DNA of 64,000 nucleotides from Erpobdella octoculata. Its lineage: Eukaryota; Annelida; Clitellata; Hirudinida; Erpobdellidae. Where the stretch lies: positions 21,837,992 through 21,901,991 of the forward strand of contig OZ022244.1 in assembly GCA_963978895.1 (NCBI GenBank), in the 5' to 3' direction. Both the position numbers and the translations under genes were made by a program. Shown here piece after piece: positions 48,744 to 61,600 of the stretch; position 1 is the first letter of the stretch; each line of letters opens with the position of its first letter. A model generated the notes under the pieces. The model saw nothing but the letters and a program-made list of their open reading frames with translations. It made no database searches and was not told the origin of the DNA.

Positions 48744-49795
48744 TTCTCTCTCATAGCTTACCATGAAAATTCACTCATGTGAATGTTGCGAACACATTAA
48801 AAACACATTAGTGCCAGATGCCAATGTCATGGTCAAGAAACTTCCTACTTAATTATAGTTCAAACTTGAATTTATAGATAAGTATTTTTGGTACTAATTT
48901 GGTTATAGAAAAATTTGCTCATTTAAAAACCTATTCAACTGTACAGTTTCTGTACAAAAAGTGATGCACAAATTATACCCAGCAGTGGAAAGTTATAACC
49001 AAAAAAAATAATATTATAAATTACATGGTTAAATTAAACTTTAATAATACAATAATGGTTTGAAATAACTTTGGACATTTTAACTAGGAACAATTTGATT
49101 GCGGACATTGTACATAGCGCTAAAAATTGAAAAAAGAAACGCAAATAAAAGACACGTTTTATCACTGTTCTGTAGATCATGGAACCGAGAGAATGATAGA
49201 GAAAACTTTATTTGTTTGTGTGCGTGCCTGAATGAAAAAGAAGGTAAAAGAGAGGCTTAATTCGTGCGCGCGTGCGTGCGTGTGATAGAAAGAGAACCCG
49301 GTAATGGCGAGTATCTCAAATGGCTAAATCTAAAATTACTAACGGGGCTGCTCGGAGTTTTTAGAGGTTTTGCCATCATTTTTTTCTCACTTTTTCCCTC
49401 CCTCGGTTTCCTTTCTTTTCCTATTTGTTTTCCCGTTCTCGCACACACGGCCGCTGAATGCCCCGCTGCCACTCGCTCTCCCTTTCCCGCTCACACTCTC
49501 ACTCGCTTGCGCAATCCCACTCGCTCTTCCGCTCACGCTTCATTTTTTTGCCCATAAAACTTTAAATAGGTTTCTTAAAAATTTATTGAAACATAGATAA
49601 TACAAACTTATTTTCGCTTTTTTGATGTTCGTTTTTTTTATTGTTCGCCTTTTTTAGTTTCGCCCTTTTCATTTTCGCTCTTATTATCGTGCGCTCTTTT
49701 TAGCATTCGCCCTTTTCAGTTTCGCTCTTTTGTGTTCGCCCTTTTGTTTTCGCCCTTATGTTTTCGCCCTTTTGATAGTAAACCTTGTATAGTAT
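48115..49795. mobile_element. 1.7-kb element bounded by inverted GGGCGAA minisatellites
   Basis: Left arm 48120-48300 consists of AAAAGGGCGAAACTAAAA-like units of about 15-18 bp; the right arm 49610-49795 is the inverse (TTTCGCCCTTTT units), and the terminal 20-30 bp (GTATAGT ... ATAAAAAGAGCG) also correspond. The middle holds T-rich CT repeats (48655-48755) and a copy of repeat B at 49343-49550. No transposase was found, so it is a non-autonomous DNA element or fold-back element. Confidence 0.75.
49343..49550 (+). repeat. repeat B, diverged copy
   Basis: CTAACGGGGCTGCTCGGAGT-TTTTAGAGG head followed by CTCGCTCTCCCTTTCCCGCT-type units. Matches 13291 and 52058. Confidence 0.65.
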
Positions 49796-50290
49796 GTTAT
49801 AGACTCTAATTGCATTGGATTTTTTCTGCTAAATTTTATTTGTAAATATACGTTATAAAACAATATACTTTGATCATTCATACACTGCTTGCACATATAG
49901 GTATAGACTAAGATGTAAGCCGACTAAAGCGCCCGTTAAATTTAAATTAATTTTCAATTATTATTTTCTACTTTTAAGTTTTTTTCAATTGCCATCTAGC
50001 GAATGTAAAGAAACCTAATGCGAAAATAAAATTATTTGCATTAATGTATTATATGTGGTCTATGTGGACACTACTGGTATCGATACAATGTTGTTTCACG
50101 CACAACTGTCTGCAGCAATTTTTTTTAATTGTTAAGGCAAAGTCTCAGCTTAAAGACTAATGAATAATCTCAAAAGTTTAACACACTTCAGTCGTATTCC
50201 AAACAATTTAAGTTAGCAGTTCCTTAAAGTATTATTGCCTTTGTCCTGACAATACCGGTGAGGTCAGTTGAAAAGGAACAAATTTTTAGT

Positions 50291-51664
50291 TGCACGAAGT
50301 AATATAAACACAATGTGGAGACCAGCATGGGAAAAACTAAAGTGACGTGGCTGCAGTTATTCGGGTTATTTAAAAACCATAATTACAAAACTGAAATCTG
50401 ATAGACATTTCAATTACGACAAATCTAAAATCTCCTGGTAAAGTTTTTTTTTTTTTTTTAGCAGCCAATGAACATGGCCGTACATGTCAAAAAATTTTTC
50501 TCGAAATAGCCAACGTTTTTCGTACTACTTTGAGATGAGTTGTTTGTTTATAGGTTTCACCCTATGGTTTCGCTTTATTTTTTCATGCAAAAATTGAACA
50601 CTTTGGCCGGTGATGAGATGCATACCCAGCATCAGCATCCCCAATGGTACGACCGCGTCTGTTCAAAACTGTTCAAGAGGATTGTAGCACACACGCTATC
50701 TACGTACGACACCTCTTCAGAAGTGTTTGTGAGACCGTAGGTAGGCGTAACTAGACCGTCGTACAATATATTTGTCTAAATTTAAAAAAATTAGGAAATG
50801 TTTAAAAATATATTTTGTTAGTAAAATAATCTTAACATGGTAAAAAACAAAGCCATTCAGAGAACTTCTCTGAGAGAAGATATGAGTGGCTAGAGAGAAG
50901 TAAAATAATTGAAAGACGACATTCAGGGTTTTTGGTTTTACCTGCAGTCAATGTTTCTGTTTACAGGTTAACAATGTCCCGTTGGAATTAAATTGTATCC
51001 GCATTTTAAAATTTTAATATTAAAACAAATTGTTTTTTTTTACAAATTTGATTGTAAAATAATTGTAAATTTCGGAAATTTGTTAGTATCAATAATTTCT
51101 TAAATTTCCTACTAAACTACAACTACAGGTAAGAAAGGAGATACATTTTTTAAATTTTTTATTTATATTTGAAATTCTTTATTGTTTTAAAAAAATTTTG
51201 TCTGTGAAATAATTTTTTGAAATTGACGTTTTTTACAAATAAAAATTAAAAAATTATTAATATTTAATACTTATTTTTTAAAATGATTTTTATAGCTTCA
51301 ACCACAATTCAACTATAATACTATAACAACTATTTCGTAATTCAATTACCATTAATAAATGTCAATAATAAGAAAGTTTATAGACATTAAATAATTAAAT
51401 AATGTCAATTATTTGCTTTCATAAAGTTACAGTTGCTATGATGAGTGTTTCGTGAGGTTTTTCTGGATAAGCAAAAACCAATTGTTTTATTTTTAGGAAT
51501 GAAATTTAAATTTTTGGAAACAATTATAATTTTAATAGAAACAAAGTATTTGTAATTTACCTAAAAATTTTAATAAAAATAAATTATTTGTAACATTAAA
51601 GTTTCTATTTTTTAAATTGTTATTCCATATATTACACTCGTAATTCAGTATTTTTATTGTATAC
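50291..51664. other. AT-rich stretch, no gene
   Basis: Nothing recognised; the short frame at 50540-50740 has no domain. Confidence 0.45.
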
Positions 51665-52180
<516 letters not shown>

Positions 52181-52322
52181 CTAGAGCTCTAAAACTTTCA
52201 GGAAAGCTTTATTCTGGATGACAATACATGAATTTAATGTTTCCGACATGAATTAGGCCTTAAATCAATTAAAATTAACCAAATTAAATTAATCAGACAG
52301 TTCAAGATAATCTTTTATAGGA

Positions 52323-52326
<4 letters not shown>

Positions 52327-52391
<65 letters not shown>
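52327..52391 (+). repeat. (AT)n microsatellite
   Basis: Perfect AT run of about 65 bp, immediately before dispersed repeat C copy 2. Confidence 0.95.
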
Positions 52392-52393
<2 letters not shown>

Positions 52394-52394
52394 C

Positions 52395-52760
52395 TTTTTT
52401 TCAATTGAATCATGTATTGTCATCCAATATAAAGCTATGCTGAAAGTTTCAGCTTCTTATCTAGTCAAAAAGCTGGTTAAATTTTTCTTGCAAGATTTAC
52501 TTACAGAGAAAGCCACAAACAGAGATTGTAAACTCCACCTCACTAATTCGCTAAGCTAATTGCGAGCCAGTCCCAAGCCTGAAGACAGGAGGAGGGAAAA
52601 GTAAAAAGGATCAAATTCTGATCTACGTCAGAAGTACTTAAGTGCTTCCTACATACAGTCATTAGAGTCTTAAAACACCTGGTGTAAAGGACTAAAAACT
52701 ATTATTAATAAAAAAAAATACAGAGATTGTAACCTAAATAAAAGTTTGTAAAAAAAGGTG
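52395..52760 (+). repeat. dispersed repeat C, copy 2, carrying a retroposon
   Basis: Homologous to 4350-4980. It joins GAAAGCCACAAACAGAGATT without any CA expansion, then is interrupted by the short retroposon and resumes at CAGAGATTGTAACCTAAATA. Confidence 0.82.
52519..52732 (+). mobile_element. short poly(A) retroposon, copy 2, with target-site duplication
   Basis: A 188-bp insert (52532-52719) starting ACTCCACCTCACTAATT and ending in an A run is flanked by a perfect 13-bp duplication ACAGAGATTGTAA at 52519-52531 and 52720-52732. The repeat C copy at 4938 is the empty site. It is the same element as 12139-12322. Confidence 0.92.
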
Positions 52761-53430
52761 GCATTGCAATCACAAAATGATATTTTTATAAATATCATCT
52801 TTTTCGACGGGCTATTACTATTATTTTCATATTTTTTCACTTAAGTGTTATTTTTTAATTAACTTCAAAAATTAAATGATAATATTTGTTGTGGTTTTTT
52901 GTGGAATCTGCATTCATAAACATTGCATTTCATCAATTATTATTTACTAGTTTAAAAAGTGTTTATCTTTTTCTACAATGCTTTTATCTACTCGTCGTCT
53001 CTGTTTGTCTTTCTGTTTCTCTGTCTGTTTCAAATCTTGCAATCAATTTTTGAGTCACTTCCTGATGATAGATTTTTTTCAAATTTTGCATACATGCTCA
53101 AAATAGAAGACAATGCAATATTCAATTATTAGTTTTACAATAAGTCAATTAATTTAGTTAATTTTAATTAATTTCATTTTTATATGGGAAGAAATATAAA
53201 ATTGATTGCAAAATTTGTGTTTTAATTACATATAAAAGCATTGGGTTTTAAAAATTCATTTTTAATTTACTTGTTCTGAATGGTTTCTTGAAGTAAATAA
53301 TTTAATAATAGTTATAATAAAGGAAATGTATGCTGATCATATTTAATTTAAGAACTAAGAACTGTTTTTATTGTGCATTTCTCCTTATTTGCATTTTATT
53401 ATAATGTTCAGTGCATCATATATATTCATA
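52761..53430. other. AT-rich stretch, no gene
   Basis: Nothing recognised. Confidence 0.45.
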
Positions 53431-54460
<1,030 letters not shown>

Positions 54461-54464
54461 TGCA

Positions 54465-54465
54465 C

Positions 54466-54496
<31 letters not shown>

Positions 54497-55275
54497 TGTA
54501 TGTATGTATGTATGTATGTATGTATGTATGTATGTATGTATGTATGTATGTATGTATGTATGTATGTATGTATGTATGTATGTATGTATGTATGTATGTA
54601 TGTATGTATGTATGTATGTATGTATGTATGTATGTATGTATGTATGTATGTATGTATGTATGTATGTATGTATGTATGTATGTATGTATGTATGTATGTA
54701 TGTATGTATGTATGTATGTATGTATGTATGTATGTATGTATGTATGTATGTATGTATGTATGTATGTATGTATGTATGTATGTATGTATGTATGTATGTA
54801 TGTATGTATGTATGTATGTATGTATGTATGTATGTATGTATGTATGTATGTATGTATGTATGTATGTATGTATGTATGTATGTATGTATGTATGTATGTA
54901 TGTATGTATGTATGTATGTATGTATGTATGTATGTATGTATGTATGTATGTATGTATGTATGTATGTATGTATGTATGTATGTATGTATGTATGTATGTA
55001 TGTATGTATGTATGTATGTATGTATGTATGTATGTATGTATGTATGTATGTATGTATGTATGTATGTATGTATGTATGTATGTATGTATGTATGTATGTA
55101 TGTATGTATGTATGTATGTATGTGTATGTATGTATATGTGTGTATGTATATATGGATGTATGTGTATGTATGTGTGTGTCGTGTGTATGTAGGTATGTAT
55201 GTATATTGTATATGTATGTTTGTATGTATGTATGTATGTATGTATGTATGTATGTATGTATGTATGTATGCAGGT
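54465..55275 (+). repeat. (TATG)n microsatellite, about 160 perfect units plus a second block
   Basis: TATG units run apparently without a break from about 54468 to 55121 (roughly 655 bp), then imperfect TGTGTATG and a second pure block at about 55218-55270. All frames (YVCM, YIHT) are artefacts. It ends about 400 bp before the PALS1 start codon. Confidence 0.97.
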
Positions 55276-55681
55276 ACGTAGTTGTTATAGAATGTAGTAC
55301 TTGTTATAGAATGTAGTACGTGAGTAAGTGAGTGTGTGTATGTTTGTGTTTGTGTTTGTGTTTGTGCGTGAGTGTTATTTGGTACATATGTTTTTAACAT
55401 TTAATCAACACATACACTAAATTTAGTTCCTAATCAAACATATCCTAAAAAGTAAAGTTTTCAATCCACGTTTTACTTTCACTTTCTAGCTTGTGAATGG
55501 TAATTACTTAATTAAACATGTAATTGTGTTACCTTTTTTATTTTTTAATTACAATTTTTTAGATATTGAAATTGTTCTGATTGTAAAAAATTTCTAAAGC
55601 AGATACACTTCGTCCGGTGATTTTTAAATTTAAACGCAAACAGTAGAACTTATGAGATTATTTTCTACTAGCTAAACGACA

Positions 55682-58600
55682 ATGGAACTTTCAGTGATGA
55701 AGAGTTACACTCATGAAAACAACCTCGCCATCAACAGATACGATGACCTTACCGGACCGCACCGAGAGATGGCCATCGACTGCCCCTCCAATTTCATTGG
55801 AACGAAGAAAGAACCTCCGCGCTTTCCGAGACCATTGTCCGTCATCCAAAACTCTTCCCAGGTGCCGACCACTGTTAATTTGAATAATAATCTAAAGAAC
55901 AAAACTCCTGGTAATAAAACGGATAAACTTAGTAAGGAAGATGAAATAATTCAACAAAACAAACTGAAGAAATACAAAGAGGAGCTCCAGAAGAGACGAG
56001 AGTTGGAAGAGAAGATTCAGAAAGAGCAGGAATTTCTGAGAACTTCTCTGAGGGGATCGAAGAAACTGCAAGAATTGAAGGAACCTCCATCCAGGCTGAT
56101 TGCCACTTCCAGCGGTTTTGTAAATCCGAATTATATTCCAGAAGAGGAAGCTGTGAGGAAGAGAAAAAAGGCGGAGGCTGTCGGTAATCATTTGGGTGAG
56201 TCGTTGTTGTTGTTGTTGTTGAAATAATCATTTGGGTGAGTCGTTGTTGTTGAAATAATCATTTGGGTGAGTCGTTGTTGTTGAAATAATAATTTGGGTG
56301 AGTCGTTGTTGTTGTTGAAATAATCATTTGGGTGAGTCGTTGTTGTTGTTGAAATAATCATTTGAGTGAGTCGTTGTTGTTGAAATAATCATTTGGGTGA
56401 GTCGTTGTTGAAATAATCATTTGGGTGAGTTGTTGTTGTTGAAATAATCATTTGGGTGAGTTGTTGTTGTTGAAATAATCATTTGGGTGAGTCGTTGTTG
56501 TTGAAATAATCATTTGGGTGAGTCGTTGTTGTTGAAATAATCATTTGGGTGAGTCGTTGTTGCTGAAATAATCATTTGGGTGAGTCGTTGTTGCTGAAAT
56601 AATCATTTGGGTGAGTCGTTGTTGAAATAATCATTTGGGTGAGTCGTTGTTGCTGAAATAATCATTTGGGTGAGTCGTTGTTGTTGAAATAATCATTTGG
56701 GTGAGTCGTTGTTGTTGTTGAAATAATCATTTGGGTGAGTCGTTGTTGCTGAAATAATCATTTGGGTGAGTCGTTGTTGCTGAAATAATCATTTGGGTGA
56801 GTCGTTGTTGAAATAATCATTTGGGTGAGTCGTTGTTGCTGAAATAATCATTTGGGTGAGTCGTTGTTGCTGAAATAATCATTTGGGTGAGTCGTTGTTG
56901 AAATAATCATTTGGGTGAGTCGTTGTTGCTGAAATAATCATTTGGGTGAGTCGTTGTTGTTGAAATAATCATTTGGGTGAGTCGTTGTTGAAATAATCAT
57001 TTGGGTGAGTCGTTGTTGTTGAAATAATCATTTGGGTGAGTTGTTGTTGTTGAAATAATCATTTGGGTGAGTCGTTGTTGCTGAAATAATCATTTGGGTG
57101 AGTCGTTGTTGCTGAAATAATCATTTGGGTGAGTCGTTGTTGAAATAATCATTTGGGTGAGTCGTTGTTGCTGAAATAATCATTTGGGTGAGTCGTTGTT
57201 GTTGAAATAATCATTTGGGTGAGTCGTTGTTGTTGTTGAAATAATCATTTGGGTGAGTCGTTGCTGAAATAATCATTTGGGTGAGTGTTGTTGCTGAAAT
57301 AATCATTTGGGTGAGTCGTTGTTGAAATAATCATTTGGGTGAGTCGTTGTTGCTGAAATAATCATTTGGGTAAGTCGTTGTTGCTGAAATAATCATTTGG
57401 GTGAGTCGTTGTTGAAATAATCATTTGGGTGAGTCGTTGTTGCTGAAATAATCATTTGGGTGAGTCGTTGTTGCTGAAATAATCATTTGGGTGTGTCGTT
57501 GTTGTTCAAATATAAGAGAATGGTTGTCATCATTTATGAACATAAACTTCCATTTCATGGCTTGATTAATAAATAGTTACAAGTTGGAGTTAGAATTTGA
57601 ATATTGATTCGAAGTCATTATTTTGACATTTATTAAAGGACATCATTTAAATAATTATTGGGTATCATCCTTTGAATATCTATTAAGAGTCATTATTGAG
57701 CCTGCTTCAGTGATCATGTAAACATTTCAAGATTATTATTCAATTCACACTTTTGATTATTAATGAATTCAAATTTGTTGATTATTAACCAATTCACATT
57801 GTTGAATATCAAACAATTCACATGGATGATTATTAATCAATTCACATTGTTGATTATCGATCAATTCATTTTGTTGATTGTTGATCAATTCACATTGTTG
57901 ATTATTGATAAATTCACATTGTTGATTATTGATCAATTCACATTGTTGATTATTAATCAATCCACATCGTTGGTTATTAGTACTTTCTAGAAAGATGTTG
58001 AATGTCCTTAAACAAGTGATGTTTTTCATTAGAGTTTACAAATGGAATATTTGTCAGTTCCATTATCTCAGTATTTTTGAGTTCATTATCATCACCATGC
58101 TCATTTCAATCAGCTAACAAAGTTGTTTGCATCTACATTTTCAATAGGTGTCAAGATTTTAGCATTTTTAGATCATAAGTATAGTTTCATTGATTAATTT
58201 TAATAACTTCAATGTTTCATAGGCTAAAATGTAGTTATTTTAAAGTAACTTGAACGAATTAATGAAATATTCTAATAAAATATTTTATAACAATTTAGAA
58301 CTTGAATTATAAAAAAAGTCAAATTTTTTAATTTAAAAAGTTTTATTCGAAAATAATGAAGTTGCAATAACATTTAAACTTATTTGCAGTATTTGAAATT
58401 GTATTTAAAAATGGTTTCCATATTTTTTAAATTAATCTTCTCAACTTATTATAAATAGATATCCACCAGCAGTAATAAATTATTGAAATTTGTACATAAC
58501 TTTGTTATTTGTACATAAGTTTGAATTTGTATATAACTATATAACTTTTTATTTTATAGATATCGAAGACATCGTTGCTTCTGTGCATCACGTTCAGAAA

Positions 58601-61600
58601 TATCTCACAAATCCCGACGACAAAAAAGAATTAAACGTCATCAGCGATTTTGTGCTAAATGAAAAATTTCAAAAACTCTTAAAGGTCCACAACAAAGTCG
58701 TAGATGCCAATTTAAACGGGTTAGCCATTCCACGCAATAAATTCCAGAGCGCCCAGCAAGCTCGGAACTCTGTGCTCGAGAATGTTTCGTTGTCCAATCA
58801 CCATGCTGCCAGGGAGCTGAGTTACTTACTGAACAAACCTGCTGTAAAAGTAGTTTTAATTTGTATTGTTTGTTTTACATGGTTTAATTAACTTTAAACT
58901 GGGGGGAGTGTTTAAGGATGGTTTGTCTCTTAATCTAATTAGTCATGAGTAATCAAATGAAAATCAATTGGGTCAAATAATTTAAGGTCAGGATTTATGG
59001 CTATCTCAAAATATATGAAAAGATTATTCAAACAGAGTTCTATTTTCATTTGATTCATGCAGAATGTCGTCGCTGCCCACGACAAGATAGCAAAGATTGG
59101 TCCTGACGACACGGCCAAACTGGCAGCATTCGAGGCGGAAGAAAGAGAATATTTGAATAGCAGAGCTTCCTTATATGGAGATTCGTGCATTAAAATCGTT
59201 CGAATCAACAAGTCGACGGAACCTCTGGTGAGTGTTTGTTTTTAAATTGTATTATCTATTTTTCTTTAGAGATCCTTTAAATTAAAGCACAGGTGTGATG
59301 CTGTTTGTAGATTTGTTAAACTGGTGGCTGAAAAAATGTCTCAAACCAAATGCTCAGAGAAAATGTTGTAGACAAAATAGCACAGAAAATTTTAGTAACT
59401 GGAATAAATCTACAATTTTATTAGCAAAATATTGGATAGTAATAAAATTTAAGCTAGATTTGGCATTTGTACATAAGTCTTTACTCATAAGTTTGAAAGC
59501 TGTTCAAAGTTTTATATTTATGGTGGGGGCTATTTCTTTACTGTTTATATATAGAATGGGCCATTCTTTACTGGTTGAAATGAAAAGCATGCATGGAATA
59601 AGAAATTGTTTTAGAGGTAAAGGTTGAACATATTACGCTAAGGTTTTCTGATTAAAGTGAAAACAACTATAAAAAAAGCTATTATATATTTAAAGGTAAC
59701 AGCTTGTGTTATTACTTATTACAAAATAATCAAAAATTCAGGACTGCAAACTGAAGCTGATTGCATCAATATTACCAAGATTAATTATATTCATCAGCTA
59801 TAGGCTTCCATGGAACTCTTGCTTTCCAATAACCAATGAAAGAAACTGATATAATTAATGCAATGTTTAAATATCTTCCTGTCCAGCTTCTAATACTATC
59901 ACATATGTTAATTGTCTCTAGATATGGTCATGCTCCCAAAACATGAATGTTTATTCAATTCTTAGTTTGACTATGTTCTTTCAATATATAATTTTTTAGC
60001 ACAGTGTTTTGACCATGTCGTTTCGACTAAGACATTTTGTCTGCAATACCTTTTCTTTATAATTTTCTGTGACATTTTGTCCAATGACATTTTGTGACAT
60101 TTTGTCTACTACTTTTATACTGACATTTTTTTTAGTAAAATTTTGTTCTAGTACTCCAGTACCAATAAACTTTGTTATTGTATCATATCATCAAGGGTGC
60201 TACCGTGAGGAATGACCAAGAGAAAGTGGTGATTGGTCGAATAGTGAAAGGCAGCATGGCAGAGCAGAGTGGTTTGTTGCATGAAGGTGATGAGATATTG
60301 GAGATCAACGGCCATGATGTCCGAGGCAAGACGGTCAACGACGTGTCTGAACTTATGGTTGGTGAATGATCATCTGTTGTGTTTTTATTGGGGCTGTCAA
60401 AGTAATTGCGTGGTTAAAATTTTAATCTAAATTAATTGTGCTATTAATCTCACTGTATAACTAGCTAAAATGATGTGAGATGGTGATGTACATGCAAGGT
60501 TAAATTAACTGCTCCGATTAGCAACTTTGACATCACGGTTATTTTCTAACTAGATTTAGGTAAAAGCAAATAAGTCGCTCTCTCAATACTCTTGAATACT
60601 CTGTCACTATTTGCAAAAGTTATATTAACAAACTAGGGGTTATAGCAAACTATTGTATTAACTAAAACTTATAGTTTGATAGCTGAGCACTATATATATG
60701 TACACAAACAACTGACCAATCGACACACATCTTACAGTCATACACATACTTGCTACAACTACATCTAGCCTGGGTCAGTCAGCGCTAATTGAGACATCTG
60801 GCATATCATTTAACTTCCAATCCAGATTTTGCCAATCATCCAACTGCTGCTCAATGATGCAGGCATAGATATCTATGGAAGCAGATATGTTTGTGTGTGT
60901 GTTTCTAAGATTATTAAATTATAATTAACCTGCATTAATTTATTAGTGCGTTTAACATGTTTTAACTATGACAGCCCTAGTTTTTATAATTAAATTCAAT
61001 CAGAGGGTCTGAAGTCAAAGTATTTGGTTAATGTGGAAATGAGGAAATTTTCCATCTTTTCATCATGGATTTCAATTCGAATCGGTCTGCATTGTGACTT
61101 GAGTCAACCAATTTCAAGAAATAAGTAATTAAAAGCATAAATTAAATTAAGATCATTGAATGATTTCGTATTTTCTTTTAATGCCTCAATTGAATTTTTA
61201 GATTATTTAATGAAGTTCATATATTACAAATACCGAAATATTGAATTAGGAAATTTGTATATTACATATTGATAGTTTTAAATTACATATGAATAGTTTA
61301 AAATTACATATGAATAGTTTAAAATTACATATTGATAATTTTAAATTACATATTAATAATTTTAAATTACATATTGATAATTTTAAATTACATATTGATA
61401 ATTTTAAATTACATATTGATAGTTCTAAATTACATATTGATAGTTTTAAATTACATATTGATAGTTTTAAATTACATATTGATGGTTTTAAATTACATAT
61501 TGATATTTTTATATTAAATTATTATATTCAGATGGGACTCAATGGTCAGTTAACATTTCTTATACATCCTGCTGATAATTTTACACCATTTAAAAATCCC

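Noticed and set aside
56183..57510. CRISPR-like array
   Set aside because: No unique spacers; units are contiguous minisatellite repeats in an animal intron.
57763..58029. Frames LIINQFTL and NNQQCELI on the two strands
   Set aside because: They translate the 24-bp minisatellite in PALS1 intron 1.
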